From: Verrucomicrobiales bacterium
GTDB taxonomy: Bacteria > Verrucomicrobiota > Verrucomicrobiia > Limisphaerales > J093
Reading direction: 5' to 3'
NCBI GenBank assembly: GCA_024233215.1
Contig: JACKPW010000020.1
Coordinates: 1 to 64,000, forward strand
Length of the DNA: 64,000 bases
The translations under genes were made by a program, and so were the position numbers. This document shows, one piece after another, positions 1-7,529 of this stretch. Each line of letters begins with the position of its first letter. Position 1 is the stretch's first letter. Under the pieces are notes generated by a model that saw only the letters and a list, made by a program, of their open reading frames with translations, searched no databases and was not told the origin of the DNA.

Positions 1-427
1 GGATGGGGAGATCCCAAGCGCTTGCCTCGCTTCGTTTTCTTCGTTCCCTTCTGTGAGAATTTGGATTGCCGCGGCCATGGGAACTTCGGTCTCGCGACGG
101 GGTCAGTCCTGCATCTGTCGGCGACGATCCCTCCCCCAACGGTGAGGACTGACCCCAGAGCGGCCCCCAAGTTCCAGGGCACCGTGCGCGCCAGCAGGGT
201 GCTGGGCAGTCGCATTTTGGCACCGGAGCGACGGCGTCCCGCCGGCTTTGGGTCTGGGAGCCCCTGAAGACGTCCGGGTTTCCGTCCGAGGCAAGCCGAT
301 CCGAGATCGGCGCTCGGGCGCCACAATGCAAGTTGTGGCCAGGGCGGGTCGGATGTTGCTTTGGATGAGGCTGGAGTGGCACCATCACTCCCACCAGAGT
401 CTTGGATACCAAACCAACTTGTTTCCC
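1..427. other. 5' non-coding stretch with inverted repeat
   Basis: I see no convincing gene here. Short open frames exist on both strands, but none has a recognisable domain. The only clear structure is the 12-bp inverted repeat at 99-156, listed separately. A weaker inverted pair (GCCACAA and TTGTGGC around a six-base centre) lies near 321-341. The true start of the following gene is placed at 428, so the long in-frame extension upstream of it is treated as non-coding. Confidence 0.5.
99..156. repeat. 12-bp inverted repeat with 34-nt loop
   Basis: The arm GGGGTCAGTCCT at 99-110 is matched perfectly by its complement AGGACTGACCCC at 145-156. Such GGGGTCAGTCC-type arms resemble ends of small hairpin elements mobilised by REP-associated tyrosine transposases, but no transposase is present in the window. 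It could also be a terminator of a gene lying upstream of the window. Confidence 0.6.
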
Positions 428-2110
428 ATGAGAAGAGTCGTCCTTTTCCCTGCCTCCCGGTGCGCCGGTTTCGCTCTTGTCGCGTCTTTCGTGGCCGCCC
501 TGCTGCTGGGTTCGCTTCCCCTGATTGGGGCGGACGCCAACGCCCTGGCCACGCAGATCAACACCCAACTCCGTGCCGCGGAACGCACCATGTTCGCCGG
601 CAAGCAGGAGGAGGCGGATGCCCAGGTCAAGGCCGTCGCGACCCTGCTGGAGGAACTCAAGACGGCGGACCCGGATCACCGCAACCTGAAGACCCTGCAG
701 TCGAAGTACGACAAGCTGCGGAAGGATCTGGACCGGAGGCTGGGCAAGGCCGCCCCCTCCACGGCGCCGGTGGTGACCCCTCCCGCGGCACCGAAACCAC
801 CCGCACCCAAACCCGCCGGTTCCCTGACTGCCTCCCAGCAGGCAGCGATGGAGCGGGCACTTGCCAAGGCGGTCAAGGACGTGGACTACGCCCTCGGCAA
901 GCTGGAGAGCCTGATGGCGGATCGCGACCAAAGCGCCGGGGTGGAAACGCCGCTTCAGCGCCGGCAAAGCGACGTCGCGCGATTCCTCGATGAGGCGGAG
1001 GGTTATCTGGGCAAGGCCGAGGAGAAGTACGCCGGGAACCTGCCGGACCCGAATCCGGAGTTCGTGGCGGCGCGCGGGAAGATCGCCGCCGCCCGCCAGA
1101 AATCGGCCGCCTGGCTGGAGGGGTTGCAGGCGGAGGCGGCAAAGACGGCTGCGAGCGAGGCGGATGCCGCTGCGCAGACTGCGGCCAAAGCCGCCCGGGC
1201 CCAGGCCGATGCCGACCGGATGATCGAGCTTTACACCGAGTTTCACGAAGCCTTGGACTCCATGCACGGCAACTCTGTGGTCTACGACATGGACTTGGAG
1301 AAGGCGAAGGAGGCCCTGGCGAAGGTGGAGACCCTCGAAAAAGAGATTCTGCCCAAACTGGCCCCCGACCTGGGTCGTCTGGCCGAGACCTATGGCAAGA
1401 CGGGCATGGACATCAATAACCACCTGTTCGAACAGGGCATTCGGGCGGACGGGGATCCGGGTGGCAAGCTGGCCCGGATGATGGAGGCGGTGGCGAACAT
1501 CCCCAAAACCCGGACGGCCAGCGCCGACAGTCTGGAGCGCTACGCCACGATCCTTCTCGGCGCGTTCTCCGATCAGTTGACCGATGTCCGCATCAAGCGC
1601 ATGAACGATGCCAAGGCCCTGCTCGTGGTGGCCCAGGGATTCGATCCCAAGCACGAGGCCACCGGGAAGCTGCTGGGAACGATTGACAATCAGATTCTGC
1701 AGGCGGTGGAGACGATGAAGGCGCAGATCGATGCCAAGGAATGGGCGGGCAACGTCAAGGAGTTCGCCGGTCCGGGGGAACCCGCCGAACTCGCGAAGGC
1801 CGCCCTCGAGTTCTTTCGCAAGGACGACCGCTGGGGCGCCAACCCGACCAAGAAGGTCGAGGTGCTGGCCGTGTGTGTTCGCGGACCGTGGAAAGTGGCC
1901 GAGCGCGACATCTTTGGCCGGGTGATTTCGTGGCGTCTGCCGATCCATGTCGCGGTGACGGATGAATCGTTGCGACCCCGGAACATTGCGCGGGTGTATG
2001 AACTGTCGATCCTGGCGCTGGAAGGTCCGCCGAACCAGGCGCCGCAGAAGCCGCCCTTCGAGGGCTACTGGGTCGGCAACAACTGGATGATGCGCCTGAG
2101 CCGGTTTTGA
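428..2110 (+). CDS. Secreted Ala-rich helical protein of unknown function
   Basis: The product is 560 aa. It starts with a clear signal peptide (basic MRR, a hydrophobic stretch to about residue 33, likely cleavage near the GADA sequence at 34-37). The frame stays open 60 codons further upstream, but the signal peptide fixes the start at the ATG at 428. A Lys/Glu/Ala-rich helical segment (about 38-108) is followed by a Pro/Ala/Lys linker (about 109-132). A long Ala-rich, probably coiled-coil region follows to about 270, and then a less biased C-terminal part ending in an aromatic stretch (GYWVGNNWMM). I do not recognise the family. Export is supported; a periplasmic or cell-envelope structural role is only a guess. 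Confidence 0.85.
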   Translation: MRRVVLFPASRCAGFALVASFVAALLLGSLPLIGADANALATQINTQLRAAERTMFAGKQEEADAQVKAVATLLEELKTADPDHRNLKTLQSKYDKLRKDLDRRLGKAAPSTAPVVTPPAAPKPPAPKPAGSLTASQQAAMERALAKAVKDVDYALGKLESLMADRDQSAGVETPLQRRQSDVARFLDEAEGYLGKAEEKYAGNLPDPNPEFVAARGKIAAARQKSAAWLEGLQAEAAKTAASEADAAAQTAAKAARAQADADRMIELYTEFHEALDSMHGNSVVYDMDLEKAKEALAKVETLEKEILPKLAPDLGRLAETYGKTGMDINNHLFEQGIRADGDPGGKLARMMEAVANIPKTRTASADSLERYATILLGAFSDQLTDVRIKRMNDAKALLVVAQGFDPKHEATGKLLGTIDNQILQAVETMKAQIDAKEWAGNVKEFAGPGEPAELAKAALEFFRKDDRWGANPTKKVEVLAVCVRGPWKVAERDIFGRVISWRLPIHVAVTDESLRPRNIARVYELSILALEGPPNQAPQKPPFEGYWVGNNWMMRLSRF

Positions 2111-2123
2111 TCTGACCGAGGCA

Positions 2124-2150
2124 GACAGGATGAACAGGATGGACAGGAGG
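2124..2150. repeat. 9-bp tandem repeat, about 3 units
   Basis: Three consecutive units GACAGGATG, AACAGGATG and GACAGGAGG follow directly after the stop of the preceding gene. Short repeats of this ACAGGATG type are common between genes in verrucomicrobial and planctomycete genomes (general knowledge). No function is assigned. Confidence 0.6.
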
Positions 2151-2215
2151 AGAGCAGTCGCTCGAGGTGTCGGGCGTGAGGGGAGGAGTGCCCACCCCTG
2201 TCTGAAGGACGACCC

Positions 2216-2345
2216 ATGAGCACGGAATTCCAATACGACGTCTTCCTGAGCCACAACCAGGCAGACAAGCTGAAGGTGCGGAAGCTGGCGTAACCGTTGC
2301 GGGCGGTTGGGCTGAAGGACCGCATCCGCTGCACGGGTCCTTGAC
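2216..2345 (+). pseudogene. Remnant of a TIR-domain protein gene
   Basis: From the ATG at 2216 the sequence reads MSTEFQYDVFLSHNQADK and on to KVRKLA, then a TAA stop at 2291-2293. The next codons, read in the same frame, give PLRAVGLKD. This matches the usual start of bacterial TIR domains (Y-D-V-F-L-S-H, then an E-x-L-x-x-x-G-L-x-V-W segment), with the Glu codon GAA changed to TAA. After about 2320 the similarity fades, so most of the domain (the catalytic Glu region and everything after) is missing. TIR proteins of this kind usually act in NAD+ depletion or signalling in defence. Here only a degraded 5' fragment remains. Confidence 0.7.
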
Positions 2346-2560
2346 CTGCCGACTGGGCGGAGTCGGTCCAGCCTTCAAGGCGTGCGGACCACCTCGACCC
2401 TGACACGCCGCCGCGTTGCTGCGGCCACCTGAAGGTGAGCGGTGTTGGTGAAGCTCGGTTTGGGGCATTGGCCCATTTGGGCTTGCGTGGCACGGTGGGA
2501 GAGTTGGACGGTGGCGGGATGATTCGACGAGCTGTTTCCATTCGGATGGAGTGTGGCGGT
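2294..2560. other. Non-coding stretch after the TIR remnant
   Basis: No intact gene is seen between the TIR remnant and the next lipoprotein. The frame of the downstream gene is open from 2435, but that segment lacks a signal sequence or a family match. It probably holds decayed sequence plus the promoter of the LRR lipoprotein gene. Confidence 0.4.
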
Positions 2561-3529
2561 ATGATGCGCAGGTCTTGGTCGCCGGGCGTGGCGGTGGGAT
2601 TCATGGCCCTGGGATTGCTCCTGGCAGGTTGCGGGCGGGGAGAGCATCGGGCGGAGAAGCCGGTCGAGGAATCTGTCGAGTCCGTGGCAGCCGTGGCTGC
2701 GACCACGAATGTGGCTTCGGTCTCCGAGCGGGTGCCCGAGGCGGCCAAGCCGGCGGAAGCGACGCCCACGGAAACCAAAGCTGCCTGGACGGAGGAGTCG
2801 CTGCAGAAGGCGTTCAAGGCGAAGAATCCCGACTACACGGGGCAGGGCCAGTTCCAGATCGAGGGTGGCCGCGTGGTGGCTGCCAGCCTGGCGGGGGCGC
2901 CCGTGACCGACCTTTCACCGCTCCAGGGTGAGCCTTTGCGGGGTTTGGAATTGAGCCAGACGCCGGTGAGTGACCTCACGCCGCTGGCCGGAGCACCGTT
3001 GCAGGAACTCTATCTCGAACAGACCCGGGTGACCGACATTTCCCCTTTGAAGGGCATGCCGTTGGTGCAACTCTACTTGAGCCAGTCCAGCGTCAAGGAT
3101 CTGTCCCCGCTGACCGGTGCTCGACTCGACAGCCTGAATCTGCTGGGCACTCCGGTGACGGACTTGTCGCCGCTCAAGGGCATGCCGCTGCAGATGCTGT
3201 GGCTGAATGAAACCCCTGTGTCGGACCTCTCTCCGTTGCGAGGCATGCCGCTCGTCAGTCTGACGCTGCATCGCACCCAGGTACGGGACCTCTCGCCGTT
3301 GGCGGGTTCGGCGCTCCAACGGTTGCACATCGGCGAGACCCCGGTAACCGACCTGACCCCGCTGCGCGGCATGCATCTAACCCGGCTGATCTTCGATCCG
3401 CAGAAGATCACCGAGGGGCTGTCCATCGCCCAACAGATGGAGACGCTTGAGGAGATGGGGTTGACCTTCGAGGAGCGAATGCCTCCGGCGAAGTTCTGGG
3501 AGATGTTCCCTGGGCTGCAGGGCCAGTGA
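2561..3529 (+). CDS. Leucine-rich-repeat-like lipoprotein
   Basis: The product is 322 aa. The N-terminus has a lipoprotein signal (hydrophobic stretch ending LLLAGC, lipid-anchored Cys24), which selects the ATG at 2561 over the open frame from 2435. A Glu/Ala-rich linker (about 25-80) leads to a set of about eight 22-residue repeats of the form TPVTDLSPLKGMPL-x-x-L-x-L (about residues 110-285). This repeat type occurs in bacterial LRR-like proteins of the Planctomycetes/Verrucomicrobia group, where it is thought to build a protein-binding solenoid. The likely place is the outer or inner membrane, facing the periplasm or exterior. Binding partner and role are unknown. It stands alone, convergent with the alpha-galactosidase gene. 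Confidence 0.88.
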   Translation: MMRRSWSPGVAVGFMALGLLLAGCGRGEHRAEKPVEESVESVAAVAATTNVASVSERVPEAAKPAEATPTETKAAWTEESLQKAFKAKNPDYTGQGQFQIEGGRVVAASLAGAPVTDLSPLQGEPLRGLELSQTPVSDLTPLAGAPLQELYLEQTRVTDISPLKGMPLVQLYLSQSSVKDLSPLTGARLDSLNLLGTPVTDLSPLKGMPLQMLWLNETPVSDLSPLRGMPLVSLTLHRTQVRDLSPLAGSALQRLHIGETPVTDLTPLRGMHLTRLIFDPQKITEGLSIAQQMETLEEMGLTFEERMPPAKFWEMFPGLQGQ

Positions 3530-3603
3530 CCCGGTCGGCTTCAGTTCCTGGATGATATCCAGATTTTCCAATCAATCCGCCGGCCCTCGGACGTTCGCAC
3601 GGT

Positions 3604-3646
3604 CTGCCGAATGGAATTCGGCGATACAGCAGGTTTGAAAACCTGC
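3604..3646. repeat. Two-hairpin intergenic repeat (copy 1)
   Basis: Two adjacent perfect hairpins: GCCGAAT/ATTCGGC with a GGA loop at 3606-3622, and GCAGGTTT/AAACCTGC at 3629-3646. Positions 3604-3632 are identical over 29 bases to 42041-42069, so this is a dispersed repeat. It lies between two convergent genes and could also serve as a two-way terminator. Confidence 0.75.
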
Positions 3647-3693
3647 GCTACTTCTTTGTCACTGGCACGGCCCTGGGCTCAAGGCGGAGTCGT

Positions 3694-5658
3694 TCAGGGT
3701 TTGCCGACGCGGATGACGGCGCCGCCGCGACGGGGGACTTCCACGGTGTAGCCGGTTTCGAACTTGCCGAGGTCCTGCTGTCGCCAGAGATCGCGGACCT
3801 GGCGGCCGGTTGGGAGGCCGAGTGACTCCCAGTCGGCGGTCACTTTCATGGGGAACTCACCCTGGTTGAACAGGCCGATCGCCAGCGATCCGTCGGCGAG
3901 GTCCTTGACCATGAGGAAGGTCTCGTCGCCGGTCTCGATCACGCGGCCGCACTGGCCCAACGGATCCTGGTTGACCGCGATCATTTCCGGATTGCAGAGG
4001 ACGTTGAGGGTGAACTCGTCCAGGCGCGACATGTCGCCGCTGTAGAAGAGGGGGGCGGCCATCAGGCACCAGAGGGACATGTAGGCGTATTGCTCGCTGG
4101 GGGTGATGGGGCAGGGGGTGGGCTCGCCCATGCCGCGGGCATTGCCGACGAAGCCGATCTGGATGTAGTCGGGGTCATTCCACGCCCCGGGCCGGTTCCA
4201 CTCGCGATGTTCGGCGTTCTTGCGGGCCACCTCGAAGACGCGATTCAGCTCGAAACCCAGATCGCCGGCCGTGCGCCAGCTTTGTCCGCCGACCTCGGCC
4301 CCCCATTCCCAGACATCGCCCATGCCGTACTGGCAGAGATTCAGGACGATGTCGCGCGGTTGACGCCTGAGGATGTCGCCCATGAGTTGATAGGGCCGCG
4401 TCAACCGCTCCCGGCCTTCGCCCGTGGCGACGTTGCCGTACGAACACCAGTCATACTTCAGCAGGTCAAACCCCCATTCGGCGAAGGTGGCGGCGTCCTG
4501 GGCCTCGTGTTGGTAGGTGCCACTGAATCCGGCGCAGGTGTAGGGGCCGGGCGAAGTGTAGATGCCGGCCTTGAGTCCATACGCGTGAATGTAGTCCGTG
4601 AGCGCCCGCATGTCGGGAAAGTGCTTGTTGGGGAGGATCCGGCCCTGATCATCGCGCAGCGGCCCGACACGCAACGGGTCCTCGTATTTCGGCGCGTTCA
4701 TCCAGCAGTCGTCGATGGAGACGTACTGGTAACCCACATCCGCCATGCCGCTGCTCACCATGATGTCCGCCGCCTCGCGCATCATGGCGTCGGTGATGCG
4801 GTTGTAGTGGGCGTACCAGTGGTTCCAACCCATTGTGGGCGTCAATGCCAGGGTGTCACCGGACTTGATCAGAAACGGCTGTTCGTCCTGCCCATGCGCA
4901 TTGCGCGCGCGGAGCGTGACCGCGTACTCGCCCCGGGCGGGCGCAACGCCGGTGACGATGCCGCTCTGCTCGTCGAGTCTCAGGCCTTCGGGCAACCGAA
5001 CGGCGCTGAACCGGAGGGGACGTTCGCCGGTTGTGGGAATGCGGTACACGAACGGATTGCCCGGACGGCAACCATACACGCGCGGGCCGTTGAGCCGCGG
5101 GGCCGGCCCGGGTTTGGGGGTCAGGATGACTTCCGGATCGTCGGGAACCGCGACCGCGGCCGGTTTGCCCTCCGCCATGACAAACCGCGCGTCCGCCCAG
5201 TCCGCATGATCGAAACTCACGCCATCCCCTGCGTCGGTCACCAGCAGCAGCAATGACTTCTGCCCCGAGAGCGGCACGTCGACCTGTTGTGCTTTCTGTC
5301 CTCGGTGCATGGTCTCCGAATCGAAGAGCGTGGTGCCGTCGGCAATGACCCGGAACCGGATGGATGCGTCATCACTTCCGGTGGCGTCATCGACGCCGAC
5401 GAAGGCCTGGAACCGCCCGGACTTCCCGTCGAGGTCGACCCATAGCACGCTCCGGGCGTGGGTGCCGACACCGGTTTCGAAGGGGTGGCCGCCGATCGAC
5501 AGGGGCTTGCCGGTGACCGCCCTGTCAACCTGCGGCGTTCCCCAGCCCTGACGCATCTTCGTGAGATCGAGCGCGGTCAGTGGAGTGGTTTCGAGCGCCG
5601 CTGCCTCGGGGACGGTTGCCAGGAGAAGGGCGAAGGCCAGGGTGTGGTGCCGGTGCAT
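3694..5658 (-). CDS. Secreted NPCBM-GH27 alpha-galactosidase
   Basis: The product is 654 aa. A signal peptide (MHRHHTLAFALLLATVPEAAA) sets the start at 5658. Residues about 25-165 form an NPCBM/NEW2 carbohydrate-binding domain, followed by a short Ig-like putative-sugar-binding segment and the GH27 catalytic barrel (about 275-560). The nucleophile is Asp403 in KYDWCSYG and the acid/base is Asp497 in WNDPDYIQIG; both family motifs are intact. The C-terminal beta domain runs to the end. The family removes terminal alpha-galactose, or sometimes N-acetylgalactosamine or arabinose, from oligo- and polysaccharides. It acts outside the cytoplasm. The next upstream gene on the same strand is 241 bp away, so it may have its own promoter. 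Confidence 0.93.
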   Translation of the reverse strand: MHRHHTLAFALLLATVPEAAALETTPLTALDLTKMRQGWGTPQVDRAVTGKPLSIGGHPFETGVGTHARSVLWVDLDGKSGRFQAFVGVDDATGSDDASIRFRVIADGTTLFDSETMHRGQKAQQVDVPLSGQKSLLLLVTDAGDGVSFDHADWADARFVMAEGKPAAVAVPDDPEVILTPKPGPAPRLNGPRVYGCRPGNPFVYRIPTTGERPLRFSAVRLPEGLRLDEQSGIVTGVAPARGEYAVTLRARNAHGQDEQPFLIKSGDTLALTPTMGWNHWYAHYNRITDAMMREAADIMVSSGMADVGYQYVSIDDCWMNAPKYEDPLRVGPLRDDQGRILPNKHFPDMRALTDYIHAYGLKAGIYTSPGPYTCAGFSGTYQHEAQDAATFAEWGFDLLKYDWCSYGNVATGEGRERLTRPYQLMGDILRRQPRDIVLNLCQYGMGDVWEWGAEVGGQSWRTAGDLGFELNRVFEVARKNAEHREWNRPGAWNDPDYIQIGFVGNARGMGEPTPCPITPSEQYAYMSLWCLMAAPLFYSGDMSRLDEFTLNVLCNPEMIAVNQDPLGQCGRVIETGDETFLMVKDLADGSLAIGLFNQGEFPMKVTADWESLGLPTGRQVRDLWRQQDLGKFETGYTVEVPRRGGAVIRVGKP

Positions 5659-5899
5659 GGGGAGAGCGAAGCAGGTCCTGAGCCTCGTGGCAAGCCGGGC
5701 TGAGGCCGCCGGATGCTTTGGAGTCCGCCACCCGTTGTTCCGGCGGGACGGCGAACTTGGTCCTGCCGCGAAGCACGCATCCCGTCCGACCCGGCACGCA
5801 TTCGACGTCAAGTCGCAGGCACACCTCGGTTTCGCAGTCGAAATGCGGGCAGAAGAAACTCATGGAAGCACTGCCATCGGCGGGTGCGCCGGAGGGGGA

Positions 5900-6241
5900 T
5901 CAACCAGGGGGCCAGGTCATCCGGCGTCCCCCCAGAATGTGGACGTGCAGGTGGGGGACCGCTTCGCCGCCGTCGGGGCCGTTGTTGATGACCAGTCGAT
6001 AGCCGGCTTCCAGGCCCAGCGTACGGGCGACTTCCGCCGCCTTGAGCAACAGATGGCCCAGCAGGGCGTGGTCGTCCGGTTGCGCCTCGCCGATCCGCAC
6101 CACGGGTTTGCGGGGTACGATCAAGACATGCGTCGGGGCCTGGGGATTGATGTCGCGAAACGCCACCACCTGGTCGTCCTGGAACACGATCTGGGCAGGC
6201 AGTTCCTGGTCGCAGATTCTCTGGAAGAGGGTCTTTTCCAT
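5900..6241 (-). CDS. HIT family (histidine triad) protein
   Basis: The product is 113 aa, the normal size for HINT-like proteins. It carries the full histidine triad His97-Leu-His99-Val-His101 in HLHVHILGG, preceded by the usual NNGPDGGEAVPH segment. HIT proteins hydrolyse nucleoside phosphoramidates or AMP-linked substrates in the cytoplasm. The start at 6241 gives the usual MEKTLFQRI N-terminus; an 18-codon extension is open but unlike the family. It is the third gene of a run nrdR, unknown gene, HIT on the minus strand, 57 bp after the unknown gene. Confidence 0.93.
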   Translation of the reverse strand: MEKTLFQRICDQELPAQIVFQDDQVVAFRDINPQAPTHVLIVPRKPVVRIGEAQPDDHALLGHLLLKAAEVARTLGLEAGYRLVINNGPDGGEAVPHLHVHILGGRRMTWPPG

Positions 6242-6298
6242 GGGTTGATTGCAGGGATTGGCTTCCGCCCACGACCACGGGCCGCGGGGGGGCACGCC

Positions 6299-6880
6299 TT
6301 ACATTACCAGCAAGGCACAGTTGTTGCGGGGATGTTCCTCGTCGAGACAGTTGCGGAGGTAGTCCACGATCTGGTCGTTCAGGAGGCGACATCGGCCACA
6401 CCAGCGCTGGGCCCCCACCAACTGCTTGACGCAGGGGCGGAGCCCGGTGAAACGCACCACGCCGGGACCTTCCCGCAAGTGACGGTGGATCTCGCGGCGG
6501 AGCAGGGGGAAGAAGCTCAGTTCGAAGGCCGCCCCCGATTCGGCGGCCAGGGCGTGGAGATCGGTCTCCGAGGTGATTGCAAGTTCCAGGGTCACACCGG
6601 TCCCCGCCGCCGGCACTTCCTCGCCATCCACGGTCACCTCGAAGCCGAATCCTTGCAGCACCCGGGCCAGCGCGTCCGAGAATTCCGCCACCGACACGGC
6701 GTCCTTGCAGAGTTCATCCCGGAAGTAGTGCAACACCCCGGCAGCCACGCTGTGAAGGACCCCCGCGTCGAGTTGCTTGGCGGAGTCCCCCATCAGTTCC
6801 ACCGCCACATACTCGGCGGAGCAGGGGATCGCTCCTTCAGCAGTCTTGAAAACCAGGCAGTCGGATCGTAGCTGTATCAT
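6299..6880 (-). CDS. Unknown protein downstream of nrdR
   Basis: The product is 193 aa with no signal peptide or membrane segment. I do not recognise the family. The N-terminal half is soluble and mixed alpha/beta. A later part contains a Cys-x-x-Cys in RWCGRCRLLND and a final LLVM. Its ATG at 6880 lies inside the 3' end of nrdR, giving a 44-nt overlap in a different frame, which suggests co-transcription and possibly translational coupling. A shorter start (Met30) would remove the overlap. ATP-cone or nucleotide metabolism links come only from position, not from motifs. Confidence 0.75.
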   Translation of the reverse strand: MIQLRSDCLVFKTAEGAIPCSAEYVAVELMGDSAKQLDAGVLHSVAAGVLHYFRDELCKDAVSVAEFSDALARVLQGFGFEVTVDGEEVPAAGTGVTLELAITSETDLHALAAESGAAFELSFFPLLRREIHRHLREGPGVVRFTGLRPCVKQLVGAQRWCGRCRLLNDQIVDYLRNCLDEEHPRNNCALLVM

Positions 6881-7331
6881 GTCTGACCTCCAACTTCTTC
6901 ACCGCCTCCACGAATTCATCCGCCTCCTCGAAACGTCGATAGACACTGGCGAAGCGAACGTACGCCACCCCGTCGAGTTCCCGCAACGCCTGCATGACCT
7001 TCTCCCCGATGTCGCGACAGGGGACCTCGCCGTCATACTGGTCGTGCAATTCCGCCGTGATCCGCTCCACCACCTCCTCGATTTCCCGCTGGCTGATGGC
7101 ACGCTTTTCGCAGGCGCGGGCGATCCCTCCCTGCAGTTTCTCGCGATTGAACTCCTCCCGGCGGCCGTCACTTTTCACCACCATCAGGACCCGGCGCTCA
7201 ATCGCCTCGTAGGTCGTGAACCGGTATCCGCACGCCAAACACTCCCGGCGCCGTCGGATGGTCATTCCTTCGCGAGAGGCCCGCGAGTCAATCACCTTGT
7301 CATCCCGGCACTCACACTTGGGACATCGCAT
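6837..7331 (-). CDS. nrdR: Transcriptional repressor NrdR
   Basis: The product is 164 aa, typical for the family. It starts MRCPKCE, with a zinc ribbon built by Cys3/Cys6 and Cys31/Cys34, then the conserved SRxxREGxxIRRRREC segment. An ATP-cone domain (about residues 46-136) follows. NrdR binds ATP/dATP and represses ribonucleotide reductase genes through NrdR boxes. The start is fixed by the zinc-ribbon Met; the frame is open far upstream because of high GC. A candidate NrdR-box pair lies just upstream (7350-7397), consistent with self-regulation. No nrd genes are in the window. Confidence 0.97.
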   Translation of the reverse strand: MRCPKCECRDDKVIDSRASREGMTIRRRRECLACGYRFTTYEAIERRVLMVVKSDGRREEFNREKLQGGIARACEKRAISQREIEEVVERITAELHDQYDGEVPCRDIGEKVMQALRELDGVAYVRFASVYRRFEEADEFVEAVKKLEVRHDTATIRLPGFQDC

Positions 7332-7349
7332 AAGACTGATGAGAAGCCA

Positions 7350-7397
7350 CCACTGCCAACTGTGGTTGACGGCGATCATCCATACAAAATCTTGTGG
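7350..7397 (-). promoter_or_regulatory. Candidate tandem NrdR boxes upstream of nrdR
   Basis: The 16-mer at 7382-7397 (ATACAAAATCTTGTGG) matches the published NrdR-box pattern acaCwAtATaTwGtgt at 12 of 16 positions, including all six strongly conserved ones. A weaker, partly symmetric 16-mer at 7350-7365 starts exactly 32 bp away, the usual spacing of paired boxes. Both lie within 70 bp of the nrdR start. The second box is weak, so the pair is an inference. Confidence 0.45.
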
Positions 7398-7529
7398 TGT
7401 CAAGAAGTCTCGTTTCAGGAACGCCGCGTCGCGTCGCTTGGCCTTTCGGTCGCTGATCGACTTCATCGCGAGTTCACAAACAGGATTGTTGGCGCCGGGT
7501 GATCCCGGTAGGCTGATCGGATTCACACC

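Noticed and set aside
4090..5256. Long open frame of 388 codons opposite the alpha-galactosidase gene
   Set aside because: It is antisense to a clear GH27 gene with intact catalytic motifs, has no family features, and such shadows are expected in GC-rich genes.
5561..6871. Open frame of 436 codons opposite the HIT and unknown genes
   Set aside because: It spans several genes and a gap on the other strand, with no motif; it is a high-GC shadow.
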